DNA of 64,000 nt from Saccharibacillus kuerlensis DSM 22868 (GTDB lineage: Bacteria; Bacillota; Bacilli; Paenibacillales; Paenibacillaceae), in contig NZ_KB899293.1 of NCBI RefSeq assembly GCF_000378145.1, positions 1 through 64,000 of the forward strand, in the 5' to 3' direction. Of this stretch, positions 25,365-34,956 are shown piece by piece (position 1 is the stretch's first letter; the number at the start of each line of letters is the position of its first letter). The notes under the pieces are model-generated. The model ran no database searches. It was not told where the DNA came from and saw nothing but the letters and a program-made list of their open reading frames with translations. Position numbers and translations under genes: made by a program.

Positions 25365-26720
25365 TTGTCGCCAACTCCAAACGCTTCACCCGAAGATTTG
25401 ACCCTTGTAATTGGTGCCGGTCTTGCCGGTCTGACCTGTGCATTCGAGCTTGCCGAAAAAGGCAAACCCGTGCTTGTACTCGAGGCTGCTCCGTACGTGG
25501 GAGGCCGCACAGCCAACTGGGATGAAAACGGTATGGAAGTCGAATCGGGCTTCCACAAATTCATCGGTTACTACACGCTTCTGCCGGAACTGCTGGAACG
25601 AGCAGGCATCAAGCTGAACGACATGCTCTTCTGGGAAAAATCGATGGAAGCCCGGCATCCCGAAGCCGGCGAACCCGGTGTATTCGGCTTGGACGTCGTT
25701 CGTGCACCGCTTAAAACGCTGCTCGGAGCACTGGGCAACAACAGCTATCTGACACCGGCCGACAAGGCTTCCCTGATTCCATTTTTCACGGCCGGCTTCA
25801 AAGATTATCTGTCCAACCCCGAAGAGCTCGACGAAATCCCGGTAAAAGAATATGCCGAACGTTACAACGTGACCGAGCAGGCGCTGGAACGGATTCTGCA
25901 GCCGCTCTCTTCCGGAATCTTTTTCCTGCCGCCGGAGCAGTATTCGTCCTATGCTTTCTTCGGATTGTTTGCACCGGGTATCCCCCGTCTGCATAAGATG
26001 CGTATTGGCGCTTTCAGCGGCGGCATGACGGACGTCATGTGCAAACCATTGGCCGATGCAATCGAGAGGCTGGGAGGCAGGGTTCGCACTTCCACACCGG
26101 TCCGCAGCTTGATTGTCGAAAACGGTTCGGTTGTCGGCGTGGAGCTGGAAAACCTGGTGCGTATTTCCGCCGCTCGCGTCGTCGTCGCAACGAACATCCG
26201 CCGCTCCCAAAAGCTGCTGACGGAGCATTTCCAGGACGTTTCCTGGTTTGCACCGTTCTTCGAACTGGATGCCATGCCGCATGTGACGGCCCAATTCGAG
26301 ATGCCGCAGCCGCTGCTGCCGAAAGACCGGACCACATTCGGACCGGGAACTCAACTTGGATCGTTCGGCGAGCAGTCTCGTACGACTTTCCGGGACCAGG
26401 GTGGCCGAACGTCGATCATTCTCGTCAATCCCGATGAGCTGATCGATCTCCCGGAAGAAGAAGTATGGCAGCGTACCGTTGACAGCCTTAAGGAAATTGG
26501 ACTGGACGGCGTCGAAACGACTACCCAATACCGGATTATCCGCGGCAACGAGAACTTCTATCGTCTGGCTGCAGGGAATGAAAAGAAGCGTCCCAAGCAG
26601 GTCACGCCGATTCCGGGATTATTCCTGGCCGGCGATTATACGAAGCAGCCTTTCTTCGCTACGATGGAAGGCGCCGTTATTTCCGGTCAGCGTGCAGCAA
26701 GAGGCATTTTGAAAGAATAA
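25365..26720 (+). CDS. FAD-dependent amine oxidase/phytoene desaturase-like oxidoreductase
   Basis: This 451-residue flavoprotein has an N-terminal dinucleotide-binding motif VIGAGLAGLTCAFELAEKG, then GGRTANW, and a C-terminal FAD motif GLFLAGDYTKQPFFATMEGAVISGQRAA. This is the organisation of carotenoid desaturases, hydroxysqualene dehydroxylase and related amine oxidases. No carotenoid or squalene synthase gene is nearby, so the substrate is open. It starts at TTG, with GAGG 9 nt upstream. It may be cotranscribed with the preceding epimerase gene. Confidence 0.85.
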   Translation: MSPTPNASPEDLTLVIGAGLAGLTCAFELAEKGKPVLVLEAAPYVGGRTANWDENGMEVESGFHKFIGYYTLLPELLERAGIKLNDMLFWEKSMEARHPEAGEPGVFGLDVVRAPLKTLLGALGNNSYLTPADKASLIPFFTAGFKDYLSNPEELDEIPVKEYAERYNVTEQALERILQPLSSGIFFLPPEQYSSYAFFGLFAPGIPRLHKMRIGAFSGGMTDVMCKPLADAIERLGGRVRTSTPVRSLIVENGSVVGVELENLVRISAARVVVATNIRRSQKLLTEHFQDVSWFAPFFELDAMPHVTAQFEMPQPLLPKDRTTFGPGTQLGSFGEQSRTTFRDQGGRTSIILVNPDELIDLPEEEVWQRTVDSLKEIGLDGVETTTQYRIIRGNENFYRLAAGNEKKRPKQVTPIPGLFLAGDYTKQPFFATMEGAVISGQRAARGILKE

Positions 26721-26751
26721 ACTCACATTAAAAAATAATATTGAATTGACT

Positions 26752-26778
26752 TGAAACCACCCTCCCGAATGCCGCGTA
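26752..26778 (+). promoter_or_regulatory. SigW-like ECF promoter of spo0M
   Basis: TGAAAC (26752-26757) and CGTATA (from 26775) are separated by 17 bp, against 16 in the SigW consensus. It is 35 bp upstream of the Spo0M start. In B. subtilis spo0M is part of the SigW regulon, which makes the match credible. Confidence 0.55.
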
Positions 26779-26812
26779 TATCTGGCATCAATCAAATGGA
26801 GGGTGAGATTTC

Positions 26813-27589
26813 ATGTCTTTTTTTAAAAAGATGCTGGCCAGCGTAGGAATCGGTAATGCCAAAGTAGATACGGTGCTCGACACGTCAGAGGTACCGGTAG
26901 GAGGGGACATCTCAGGTATCGTCTACATAGAGGGCGGCCAGGTAGAACAGTCGGTCGAACGCATCTATCTGTTCATCAAGTCGGAATATATCCGTGAAAA
27001 AGACGACCGCAAAGTCCGCGAGACGGCAACAATTACCAAGTTTTTGCTGACGGAACGCTTCACCCTCCGTGCCGGAGAACGCAAAGAAATCCCGTTCCGC
27101 TTCACACTGCCGGAATACACGCCGGTTACGCTGCGCAGTTCAGGAGTCTGGGTTGAAACAGGGCTGGATATTCCGAGCGCCGTCGATGCAACCGATCGCG
27201 ATGCACTGAACGTAACTCCAAGCGACGAAATCCAGGTCGTTCTTGATGCAATCGAGACGCTCGGATTCCGGCTGCGCGAAGTGACGAACGATTATGCGCC
27301 GCGTCTCGGCGGGCCGCTGCCGTTTGTACAGGAATTCGAATATGTACCAACAACCAAATTCCGCGGCCGTCTCGATGAATTGGAAGTTCTGTTCCGCCAG
27401 CAGAATGGAGACCTGGAACTGCTGCTGGAAATTGACCGACGCGCACGCGGTCTCGGCGGATTTTTCTCGGAAGCGCTGGGCACGGACGAAAGCCGGGTAC
27501 GCCTGAATCTGTCCCGCAGCGACCTAACTCGCGGTCCGCATCATATCGCGAATATTTTGGAAGATACGATTTCGCGTTACGCCCACTGA
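26813..27589 (+). CDS. spo0M: Sporulation-control protein Spo0M
   Basis: This 258-residue arrestin-fold protein begins MSFFKKMLASVGIG and contains VDTVLDTSEVPVGG, ERFTLRAGERKEIPF and RSSGVWVETGLDI, all characteristic of Spo0M. In B. subtilis it is a cytoplasmic or membrane-associated protein affecting sporulation and cell division. The length is normal. A TGGAGGG ribosome binding site precedes the ATG, and a SigW-like promoter is positioned just upstream. A strong terminator follows immediately, so it is monocistronic. Confidence 0.94.
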   Translation: MSFFKKMLASVGIGNAKVDTVLDTSEVPVGGDISGIVYIEGGQVEQSVERIYLFIKSEYIREKDDRKVRETATITKFLLTERFTLRAGERKEIPFRFTLPEYTPVTLRSSGVWVETGLDIPSAVDATDRDALNVTPSDEIQVVLDAIETLGFRLREVTNDYAPRLGGPLPFVQEFEYVPTTKFRGRLDELEVLFRQQNGDLELLLEIDRRARGLGGFFSEALGTDESRVRLNLSRSDLTRGPHHIANILEDTISRYAH

Positions 27590-27599
27590 TTTTTAATTT

Positions 27600-27623
27600 G
27601 ACCGCCCTTCAGGGCGGTCTTTT
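27600..27623 (+). terminator. Terminator of spo0M
   Basis: GACCGCCCT-TC-AGGGCGGTC is a 9-bp stem followed by TTTT, 11 bp after the stop. Confidence 0.93.
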
Positions 27624-27751
27624 GCGTTTTCAAGTGGGGTATTATCAAAATGTTCGTTTGGATGGGTTGGAACACGGGTTAAGTCAATGTCCCGGCGGGT
27701 ATGGGTTAGAAAACGAAAACTCATTCCCCCATCCCAAAGGAGGGCAAGACG

Positions 27752-28690
27752 ATGAAAAACAAAATCCCGTACAGTCTGCTGACCGTCGTCATCACCGGAG
27801 CTTCAAGCGGCATCGGCCGCGGCATTGCCAGAAAACTGGCTGCCGAAGGTGCCCAGCTTGTGCTCGCCGCACGTCGCACTTCGCTGATTGAAGAACTAGC
27901 CTTGGAATGCGGCAACGCGATTGCGGTAACAACCGACGTTGCCAAGGAGGAGGATGTAGCCCGTCTATTCCATACAGCCATCGAAAAGTACGGAAAGATC
28001 GATGTCTGGATCAACAATGCCGGCGTCGGAGCAATCGGACCATTTACAGACATTCCGCTGAAAGATCATATTCGAGTCGTCGAAACAAACCTATTTGGTA
28101 TGATTTATGGCAGCCATTACGCACTGCGTCATTTCAAGGAGCGCGGAGCCGGTACACTCATCAATATGGCTTCCGTCACCGGTAAAATATCGTTCCCCTA
28201 CTACAACACCTACTCTGCGACCAAGTACGCCATCGCCGGCCTGAATGGCTCCTTGTATCAGGAGATGGAGCTTGAAGGACGGGAAGATATTCATGTCTGT
28301 GCCGTGCACCCTTGGGCGACCGACACGCCATGGTTTGAGCATGCCGGCAATTACAGTGGGCATGAAGCGCAGATGAAACCGATGGACGATGCCGGAAGCG
28401 TCGTCAATGCCGTCATCAAGCTGATCGACGAACCTCAAGAGTCAGTCGAAGTCGGCGTGAAGACCAAGGGATCGACCATTTCCAGCAATCTGATGCCGGG
28501 TCTGACAGAGAATCTGAACGCCAAGTATTTGCAAAAAGTGATTCAGGACGCTCCGCCTACCGAAGCCACTTCAGGCAGCATCCACAAACCGATGGCGACA
28601 GGCGTCGGCGTCTCCGGCGGCATCCGCGACCGGATGAAGCGGCAAAAAGATTTGGATGGAGCGACCCCGGACGATCAGGTATCGCCTTAA
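27752..28690 (+). CDS. SDR-family NAD(P)-dependent oxidoreductase
   Basis: This is a 312-residue classical short-chain dehydrogenase. The cofactor motif GASSGIG is at 16-22, NNAG near 88-91, and the catalytic triad is S141, Y154 and K158 (YSATK). A 60-residue C-terminal extension beyond the usual fold is polar and ends with a basic/acidic tail. The substrate is unknown. AAAGGAGGG precedes the start. It is followed by a bidirectional terminator shared with the convergent luciferase-like gene. Confidence 0.9.
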   Translation: MKNKIPYSLLTVVITGASSGIGRGIARKLAAEGAQLVLAARRTSLIEELALECGNAIAVTTDVAKEEDVARLFHTAIEKYGKIDVWINNAGVGAIGPFTDIPLKDHIRVVETNLFGMIYGSHYALRHFKERGAGTLINMASVTGKISFPYYNTYSATKYAIAGLNGSLYQEMELEGREDIHVCAVHPWATDTPWFEHAGNYSGHEAQMKPMDDAGSVVNAVIKLIDEPQESVEVGVKTKGSTISSNLMPGLTENLNAKYLQKVIQDAPPTEATSGSIHKPMATGVGVSGGIRDRMKRQKDLDGATPDDQVSP

Positions 28691-28743
28691 AGACGGGAGA
28701 AAGCGAATTCCCATCACCTCCTCTCCATCAAACCATCGCGCAC

Positions 28744-28777
28744 AAAAAGAGCCGGAAGCATTATTCCGGCTCTTTAT
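28744..28777. terminator. Bidirectional terminator
   Basis: AAAAAGAGCCGGAA pairs with TTCCGGCTCTTTAT. It lies between the SDR gene and the convergent luciferase-like gene, touching the latter's stop codon. Confidence 0.92.
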
Positions 28778-29772
28778 TATGTCTCTGAAAGTCTAAATGT
28801 CTCCGCCAGCATCTCGTACATCCGAAGTTTCATCCCAAAATCCGGCGATACCGTCGCCAACATGAACTCGTCGGCTCCATAAATATCAGACAGCGCGATC
28901 AGCTGTCTGCGAACGCCTGCCGGATCACCGACTACCATTCGGGTACGGCCTGCGCGGATCTTGCTCTGCTGCTGGTCCGTGTAAGAACGGGCCTCTATCT
29001 CTTCAATTGACGGTACACGGTCCAGATGACCGCCCTCCGCAATATCCAGCAGATAATCGTCGAACACACGAGCCAGAAGCTCTGCCTCCGCTTCGTCTCG
29101 GCCGCACACCGCAAACAGCGAGACAAGAACCTTAGGCTGCGTACTCCCTGCCGACGGTACGAACTTGTCGCGGTACGATTTTACGGCTTCGCGCCCCGCC
29201 CGACCGCGAATAAAATGTCCAAATGCCAGCCCCATGCCGTTTGAAGCGGCAATCTCCGCTCCATTCTCGCTGGAGCCGAGCAGCCACAGCTCCGGCGCAG
29301 AAGCTGCACGGGGCGTTACCGCAGCTCCGGCACTGTCACTGCCACGAATGTAAGCGGACAGACGCGCCGCCTGCTCCGGATACTTGCGGAATGATCCGCT
29401 GCGTCCGTCGAGGAGTGCGGCGGACGTCTCGGCACGTCCTCCTGTCGAGCGGCCGACACCGAGGTCAATTCGGCCGGGATACAGTGCGGCAAGAACGGAG
29501 AAGCTTTCCGCGACCTTGAACGGACTATGCATAGGCAGCATGACGCCGCCGGAACCGATTCGCATTTGCCCCTGTGTGGAGGCTGCCAATGCGGATACAA
29601 GAATTTCGGGAGCGGATCCGGCCAGCACGCGATTGCCATGATGCTCGGATACCCAGTAGCGCGAATAACCCCATCGTTCGGCAGCTTGCGCCAATGCGAT
29701 GCTTTCGGCCATCGCACGCTCGGAAGAGCCTCCTTTGCGTATTTCCGAATAATCCAGAATCGATAGCTTCAT
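28777..29772 (-). CDS. Luciferase-like (LLM) flavin-dependent oxidoreductase
   Basis: This 331-residue protein of the bacterial-luciferase-like family begins MKLSILDYSEI and contains the family block WGYSRYWVSEHHGNRVLAGSAPE (read across residues about 33-55) and IDLGVGRSTGG. Such enzymes use FMNH2 from a partner reductase to oxygenate small substrates. The ATG at 29772 follows AGGAGGAACGGTC; the longer frame has no ribosome binding site. It is monocistronic. The substrate is unknown. Confidence 0.9.
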   Translation of the reverse strand: MKLSILDYSEIRKGGSSERAMAESIALAQAAERWGYSRYWVSEHHGNRVLAGSAPEILVSALAASTQGQMRIGSGGVMLPMHSPFKVAESFSVLAALYPGRIDLGVGRSTGGRAETSAALLDGRSGSFRKYPEQAARLSAYIRGSDSAGAAVTPRAASAPELWLLGSSENGAEIAASNGMGLAFGHFIRGRAGREAVKSYRDKFVPSAGSTQPKVLVSLFAVCGRDEAEAELLARVFDDYLLDIAEGGHLDRVPSIEEIEARSYTDQQQSKIRAGRTRMVVGDPAGVRRQLIALSDIYGADEFMLATVSPDFGMKLRMYEMLAETFRLSET

Positions 29773-30142
29773 GACCGTTCCTCCTTTTATAATCTTATGT
29801 TCTGCAGCCCCTCCATTATAAACGATTCGGCGCAAGCAACAAAAAGCCCGGGTCCAGCTCGAAGGGTCAAGCCGTTTGACACGTGCTGCAGTTCGGCTGT
29901 CTACAATAGTAACCACTCAATTCTGCCCTCATATTTACGTCCACTGAGCAAATCCCATCAGCCTTTCATCGCTAACCCTATCGGTTCTTCAATTCAAATC
30001 TCTTAGTATTTTTTAAAAATTATCTAAAAAATTTCACCTCCTCCTTCATTACCAGTCAAAAAGCCCTAAAATTTCGACTGTTTTTGAACGATATTAAGTC
30101 TGTATGCCTAAATCACTGAAGCCAAGGAGGCGCAAGTACTAC
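29773..30142. other. 370-bp intergenic region upstream of the chemoreceptor gene
   Basis: Divergent promoters are expected here. Apart from the SigD-like promoter at 30067-30094 I recognise no gene, repeat or structured RNA. Confidence 0.5.
30067..30094 (+). promoter_or_regulatory. SigD-like promoter of the chemoreceptor gene
   Basis: TAAA (30067-30070) and AACGATAT (30087-30094) are separated by 16 bp. The SigD (motility) consensus is TAAA-N15-GCCGATAT. Transcription would start near 30102, which also supports the ATG at 30143 as translation start. Confidence 0.5.
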
Positions 30143-31834
30143 ATGAAATTGAATATTCGCCAGAAAATGATTGGAAGCTTTCTAATCGTGACTCTGATTT
30201 TTGGCCTGGCCTCATTTGCGTCGTTTCGCACAATGAAGAGCACAAACGAAAGTTACGATTATTTGATCGATACTGTCACCGAACTGCGATCAGATGCTCA
30301 GTCTGTCGAGACAGGAGTCGCTCTGCAGATCGGATACTACCGGGCTTTTATGCTGTATGAAGATAGCCAATTCCGTGATCGGTTCGACGAAGCCAATGCA
30401 CAAGTCAGCACTATAGTCGCAGCCGCGAAACAGACAGCCACGCTCGAGGAGACTCGCAGCCGGCTCGACAAAATTGCTCAAACGAACGAAAAATTTCAAC
30501 AGGTAGCCAATGAAGTCATGGATTCGGCTGCTGTTAACAAACAGAAGGCAATCGACGATGGTCTTGCTTCTATCGTACCGCTCAGCAGTGATCTGATTGA
30601 TCAGACCTATTCATTGAACACTTGGCTTCGCGACGATATCCTCGCCCCGAGATTGGAAGAAGCTCGTACCGCTTCACGTAACGGCCTCATCGAAATGCTG
30701 GGACTAAGCGTTCTGGCCGCTCTGATTGCCTTAGGAAGCGGGCTGCTGATCTCCGGTATGATTGCCAAGCCGATCGTCAGACTGGAACGTTCCGCACGTC
30801 TTGTTGCGGAAGGCAGATTGGATATCGAACCGCTGAAGATTCGCAGCAGAGATGAAATTTATAATCTCAACGAATCTTTTGTTCAAATGACAAATCATCT
30901 GCGAGAGACCATTCGCGGCATCTCCGACAATGCCGCCCAGCTCGCCGCTTCGGCGGCGCAGTTGAACATCGGTGCCGGACAGTCGAGTCAGGCCGCAGAA
31001 TCCGTCGCTTCCTCCATGTCGGAAATTGCGAGCGGCTCTGATTCGTCCACCGCTATGCTGAACGATAACTTCGCTGCGCTGCGTGAAGTTGCGCAGGGAG
31101 CATCCAACGTTTCGGCCGGTTCTGGCGATGTGCTGGAGCTGTCTCGCCGGACAACGCTTGAAGCCGAAGAGGGAGGCCGATACGTGGACGACAGCCTCAA
31201 ACAAATGCAATTCATCCGTGACTCCGTCCACCAATCCAACGCGGTCATCGAAGTGCTTCACAGCCGCTCGCAGCAAATTGACAGTATTCTCGGCGTAATT
31301 GGTACAATTGCTTCTCAGACCAACATGCTGGCATTAAACGCCTCAATCGAAGCGGCAAGAGCCGGCGACGCGGGCCGCGGATTTTCCGTCGTTGCCGGTG
31401 AGATCGGCAAGCTGGCAGAGCAGTCGCAGACATCGGCCCGTTCAATCGGTGAACTGGTCGCCGAAATACAAAAGGATACCGCAGAATCGGTCAATATCAT
31501 GATCGAAGTTATGAAAAATGCCGATGACGGAGTAGGCTTATCTGAACAGATGCAGCACAAGTTTGCTCAAATTCTGCAAAGCACGCGGAGCATGACCCCT
31601 TATCTTGAAGAAATGACCGCTACAATTAACGAGATTTCTGGAGGAATCGGAGCAGTTTCCGCCGCCTCCGAAACCATTGCCGATCTTGCACAAAAGAATA
31701 CCGTTTCTTCCGAAACAGCCGCTGCGGCGACAGAGCAGCAGCTGGCCTCCATGCAGGAGATTACGGCTTCTGCCCAGGCACTCTCCTCAATGGCCGATGA
31801 ATTGAACATATTGGCGGGCCGCTTCCAGCTTTAG
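30143..31834 (+). CDS. Methyl-accepting chemotaxis protein
   Basis: This 563-residue chemoreceptor has a first membrane helix (about 10-30), a periplasm-like external helical domain (four-helix-bundle type, about 35-185), a second helix (about 188-210), a HAMP domain with [17 protein letters not shown], and a cytoplasmic signalling domain with the hairpin tip [20 protein letters not shown]. It should signal to CheA/CheW, but no chemotaxis genes are nearby. The ATG at 30143 follows AAGGAGG with a rather long 12-nt gap. The ligand is unknown. Confidence 0.92.
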   Translation: MKLNIRQKMIGSFLIVTLIFGLASFASFRTMKSTNESYDYLIDTVTELRSDAQSVETGVALQIGYYRAFMLYEDSQFRDRFDEANAQVSTIVAAAKQTATLEETRSRLDKIAQTNEKFQQVANEVMDSAAVNKQKAIDDGLASIVPLSSDLIDQTYSLNTWLRDDILAPRLEEARTASRNGLIEMLGLSVLAALIALGSGLLISGMIAKPIVRLERSARLVAEGRLDIEPLKIRSRDEIYNLNESFVQMTNHLRETIRGISDNAAQLAASAAQLNIGAGQSSQAAESVASSMSEIASGSDSSTAMLNDNFAALREVAQGASNVSAGSGDVLELSRRTTLEAEEGGRYVDDSLKQMQFIRDSVHQSNAVIEVLHSRSQQIDSILGVIGTIASQTNMLALNASIEAARAGDAGRGFSVVAGEIGKLAEQSQTSARSIGELVAEIQKDTAESVNIMIEVMKNADDGVGLSEQMQHKFAQILQSTRSMTPYLEEMTATINEISGGIGAVSAASETIADLAQKNTVSSETAAAATEQQLASMQEITASAQALSSMADELNILAGRFQL

Positions 31835-31878
31835 CTTTAATAGGCATGGCTTTAGACTGTACGATAAGCAAATAATGC

Positions 31879-31917
31879 AAAAAGGAACGATCCGCCTGGC
31901 GCAGACCGTTCCTTTTT
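31879..31917 (+). terminator. Terminator of the chemoreceptor gene
   Basis: AAAAAGGAACGATC pairs with GACCGTTCCTTTTT around an 11-nt loop. Confidence 0.88.
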
Positions 31918-32024
31918 CCCGTAATCCAACAAAATCAAGTGAAAAAACGGCCGTGCTGTGCTACAATACTGAAATTGCAATCAATTGCAATCGGCCATCA
32001 TTCTAGGGAGGTTTATCGATCGCC

Positions 32025-32666
32025 ATGCTTATTATTGGTATCGCCGGCGGCACCGGTTCCGGCAAAACAACGGTTGCAAAGTCCGTTATTGACCGGCTCG
32101 GCGCAGGCAAAGTCACTTTCATATCTCAGGACAACTATTATAAAGATCATCCTGATCTTACCCTCGAAGAGCGTGGAGCCATCAATTATGATCATCCCTT
32201 CGCGTTCGACAATGACCTTATGGTCGAGCATCTGAACGATTTGAAAGAAGGCCGTACGGCTTATGCTCCAGTTTACGACTTTACCGTACATGCCCGCTCT
32301 GCGGACAAAACGGTAGAACTGAAGCCGAACAATATCGTCATTATTGAAGGTCTGCATGTGCTGTCGGACGAACATCTGCGCGCGCTGCTCGACATCAAGG
32401 TATTCGTCGATACAGATCCGGATGTACGCATTTTGCGCCGCGTACTGCGTGATATCGAAGACCGCGGTCGCAATATTCGTTCCGTGCACGATCAGTACCT
32501 CACGACGGTCAAGCCGATGCATGAAGCGTTCATTGAACCGTCTAAGAAATATGCCGACCTGATTATCCCTGAAGGCGGCCATAACGAAGTCGGCATCCAG
32601 CTGCTGTCGATCTTGACGGAGAAATATTTGTCGGGCGACCACAAATGGAATCATCATTCGTCGTAA
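32025..32666 (+). CDS. udk: Uridine kinase
   Basis: This 213-residue P-loop kinase has GIAGGTGSGKTT at residues 4-15, then SQDNYYKD and NYDHPFAFDNDLM, the signatures of uridine/cytidine kinase. It phosphorylates uridine and cytidine to UMP and CMP in pyrimidine salvage. The length is normal. The ribosome binding site GGGAGG is 13 nt from the ATG, longer than usual, but no better start exists in frame. It is monocistronic, with a long bidirectional terminator. Confidence 0.94.
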   Translation: MLIIGIAGGTGSGKTTVAKSVIDRLGAGKVTFISQDNYYKDHPDLTLEERGAINYDHPFAFDNDLMVEHLNDLKEGRTAYAPVYDFTVHARSADKTVELKPNNIVIIEGLHVLSDEHLRALLDIKVFVDTDPDVRILRRVLRDIEDRGRNIRSVHDQYLTTVKPMHEAFIEPSKKYADLIIPEGGHNEVGIQLLSILTEKYLSGDHKWNHHSS

Positions 32667-32690
32667 AGATCGAGCTTCGATCTTCATTGC

Positions 32691-32750
32691 AAAAGAAGCT
32701 TATCCCGGGCAGAAGCGCATACTGCGCCCTGCAGGGGATAAGCTTCTTTT
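32691..32750. terminator. Long bidirectional terminator
   Basis: A 16-bp perfect outer stem (AAAAGAAGCTTATCCC with its complement) encloses a second small hairpin (GCGCA-TAC-TGCGC). It lies between udk and the convergent GIY-YIG gene. Confidence 0.92.
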
Positions 32751-32785
32751 TACATTTCGTCGGCATAGCGGGTCTTGACTCCCTC

Positions 32786-33142
32786 TTACTTGTAGAACAC
32801 CTTGTCGACATTGTATTTGGCACGGCCTTCGTTGATGATATACGTCTCATATATTTCGCGCTCCGTCGGGTCCGCAACCAAACATACGTCGATCCGGCGT
32901 ACCTCGTCCCGATGATTTTTCATCGGTGATACATTGTCTTCAAAATGCTTTTTGATACGGGGTCTGAGCTTGCGGGCTTTGCCTACGAAGAGCAGTTCGT
33001 CATTTTCGCCGTAGAACATGAAAATGCCGCCTTCCTCCCGCGTAATCAAATGAAAATCGGTGAATCCGTAAATATGACTGAGCTGCGGGTTTTCCTGTTT
33101 CTCGATGGAAACATCCGGCTTCGGTACGGTAATTTGAATCAT
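32786..33142 (-). CDS. GIY-YIG-like nuclease-domain protein
   Basis: This is a compact protein of 118 residues with a GIY-YIG-like fold as in the N-terminal domain of UvrC: GGIFMFYGENDELLFVGKARKLRPRIKKHF resembles the GVYxxxxxxxxxYVGKAxxLxxRxxxH pattern (read in parts from about residue 38). The first tyrosine of the motif is Phe in IFMFYG, so activity is uncertain. It lacks the other UvrC domains. The ATG at 33142 has GAGGA 10 nt upstream; a GTG 9 bp earlier overlaps the ribosome binding site. Function is inferred from the fold only. Confidence 0.75.
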   Translation of the reverse strand: MIQITVPKPDVSIEKQENPQLSHIYGFTDFHLITREEGGIFMFYGENDELLFVGKARKLRPRIKKHFEDNVSPMKNHRDEVRRIDVCLVADPTEREIYETYIINEGRAKYNVDKVFYK

Positions 33143-33346
33143 GTCGATCACGTCCTCTGTATAATATGGCCGATCGGCCCTCCCGCCTTTGCAGATACAG
33201 GGCGGGCGCAGCCCATCCTACCACAGAATATCGCACGACGCCATGAAAATCGTCGACCTTTCGTAACCTTCTTCCCCTTTGCATCGTATGTTTCTTTATG
33301 CAGCGAACGGCACACCGGCCGAGTTCGAATCCGAAGGAGTGAGTTT

Positions 33347-34747
33347 ATGTCCACTGTTAATGCCAGCATTACCGAAAGCGTCCTACGCACACGTAAAAAA
33401 CTGCGTCTGAATACGTTGATTTCAATTTTCGAAGAATTCGACGGTGAGCGTATGAGTTTGGATGAGTCCAAGCGCTTGGAGAAATACCGTAAGATGGCGC
33501 TCAATCCGTTTTCTTTTTATCGCGGCAGCGCTTATCTCTTCTACTTCGACTTGACCCGCCAGTACTTCCCTTATCATACGCCGCAGGACCGCCCTACTTG
33601 GATTCAAGGCGATCTGCATTTCGAAAATTTCGGCGCTTTCCAGAGCGAGAGCGGACGCATTGTGTATGACGTAAACGATTTTGATGAAGGCTATGTCGGC
33701 TCCTATCTGTACGACATTGTACGCATGGCTGTCAGTATCGTGCTCGTTGGACGCCAAATCGGCTATTCCTCGGAAGAACAGATCGAAGCTGCGGCACACT
33801 ATGTGAAGTCTTACTACAAGCAGATCGACAAGTTTGCGTCCGGCAAGGACGATCCGGGCGACTTCATTGTTGATTCGAGCTGCGCCAAAGGCCCGGTCCG
33901 CAAACTGCTTCGCAAATTGGAAGAGCGCCAGCAGGGACACTTTTTGGAAAAGGTAACTGCACGGATGCAGGGGGAACGCGCTTTCCTTGAAAATGACGAG
34001 CTGGTGGAGCCGACGACAGAAGAGCAGGAAGGATTGCAGCAGGCTTGGCCATTTTATACGAATACTCTGCTGTGTCGGCGCTCCGATGAAGAACATTACG
34101 AGATTAAAGATATCGCCGTCAAACACGGTTCCGGCACCGCTTCGATCGGTCTTGACCGATTCTATGTGTTGATTGAAGGCGGCACTGCCCAGACGACAGG
34201 CGACCGGGATTCCGACGATACGGTGCTGGAAGTCAAAGAAGTTCGGGTACCCGTGCCAGCCTACTTCATGCCGTATTCCGAATCGTTCTGGGACGTGTTT
34301 GAGCATCAGGGCAAGCGGGTGACTGCAACGCAGCAGGCTATGCATCATGAAGCGGATCCTTATCTGGGCTTTCTGACAATCGACGATCGTCACTTCTACG
34401 TACGAGAGCGTTCGCCTTACAAGAAACGGTTAAAAGCAGAAGCGCTAAAAGAACCGGAGGATATGCAGCGGGTGCTGACACTGATGGGACGCCTGACCGC
34501 CAAAATGCATGCCCGCGCTGATTTCGACGACAGCCTTGGCATTCTGCCTTATCACAGCGAAAAAGAAATCGCCAAAGCAATGGGCGAAGACTGCGGCGTA
34601 TTCGCCCAGCATATTTCGCAGTTTGCCCATGCTTACGCAGATATCGTAGAGCGGGATTATGCGCTCTTTACGGAATGGACGGCGCAGCGTTTTTCTGATA
34701 TGGAAAAGAAGGACGCGGAAGGAAGTGCCAAGTCCGGCGAAGAGTAA
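33347..34747 (+). CDS. DUF2252 domain protein
   Basis: A soluble 466-residue protein of the DUF2252 family, with a kinase-like or phosphotransferase-like layout: MALNPFSFYRGSAYLFYFD, then WIQGDLHFENFG and DVNDFDEGYVGSYLYDIVRMA, resembling the HGDxHxxN and metal-binding D-D motifs of aminoglycoside-phosphotransferase-fold proteins. Its physiological substrate is unknown. The ATG at 33347 follows GAAGGAG; the open frame upstream overlaps the divergent GIY-YIG gene. It is monocistronic. Confidence 0.88.
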   Translation: MSTVNASITESVLRTRKKLRLNTLISIFEEFDGERMSLDESKRLEKYRKMALNPFSFYRGSAYLFYFDLTRQYFPYHTPQDRPTWIQGDLHFENFGAFQSESGRIVYDVNDFDEGYVGSYLYDIVRMAVSIVLVGRQIGYSSEEQIEAAAHYVKSYYKQIDKFASGKDDPGDFIVDSSCAKGPVRKLLRKLEERQQGHFLEKVTARMQGERAFLENDELVEPTTEEQEGLQQAWPFYTNTLLCRRSDEEHYEIKDIAVKHGSGTASIGLDRFYVLIEGGTAQTTGDRDSDDTVLEVKEVRVPVPAYFMPYSESFWDVFEHQGKRVTATQQAMHHEADPYLGFLTIDDRHFYVRERSPYKKRLKAEALKEPEDMQRVLTLMGRLTAKMHARADFDDSLGILPYHSEKEIAKAMGEDCGVFAQHISQFAHAYADIVERDYALFTEWTAQRFSDMEKKDAEGSAKSGEE

Positions 34748-34789
34748 AAAAGAGTAAGAAAAACAGTACGTGAAATAGCATATACAACA

Positions 34790-34834
34790 AAAATCCCTAT
34801 GTTCAAGCGTCGTTCGCTTGAATATAGGGATTTT
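34790..34834. terminator. Long bidirectional terminator
   Basis: AAAATCCCTATGTTCAAGCG pairs over 20 bp (one G-U-type mismatch) with its complement around TCGTT. It lies between the convergent DUF2252 and metallopeptidase genes. Confidence 0.92.
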
Positions 34835-34956
34835 GTATGAACGGTTGAGTTCCGGTTCTACCCGCAACGTGGGGCCTGATTCGATCCGGTTCTCGGATTG
34901 GCACAGCATCAAGTAGTATCAAGCAGCATTGATCGGTAGGCCAGACTCCTCTATGA

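Noticed and set aside
25386-26528. 380-codon open frame on the minus strand
   Set aside because: It is fully antisense to the FAD oxidoreductase, whose motifs are intact. The product shows no recognisable domain.
32945-33346. 134-codon N-terminal extension of the DUF2252 protein
   Set aside because: The extension runs opposite the GIY-YIG gene and lacks a ribosome binding site; GAAGGAG precedes the ATG at 33347.
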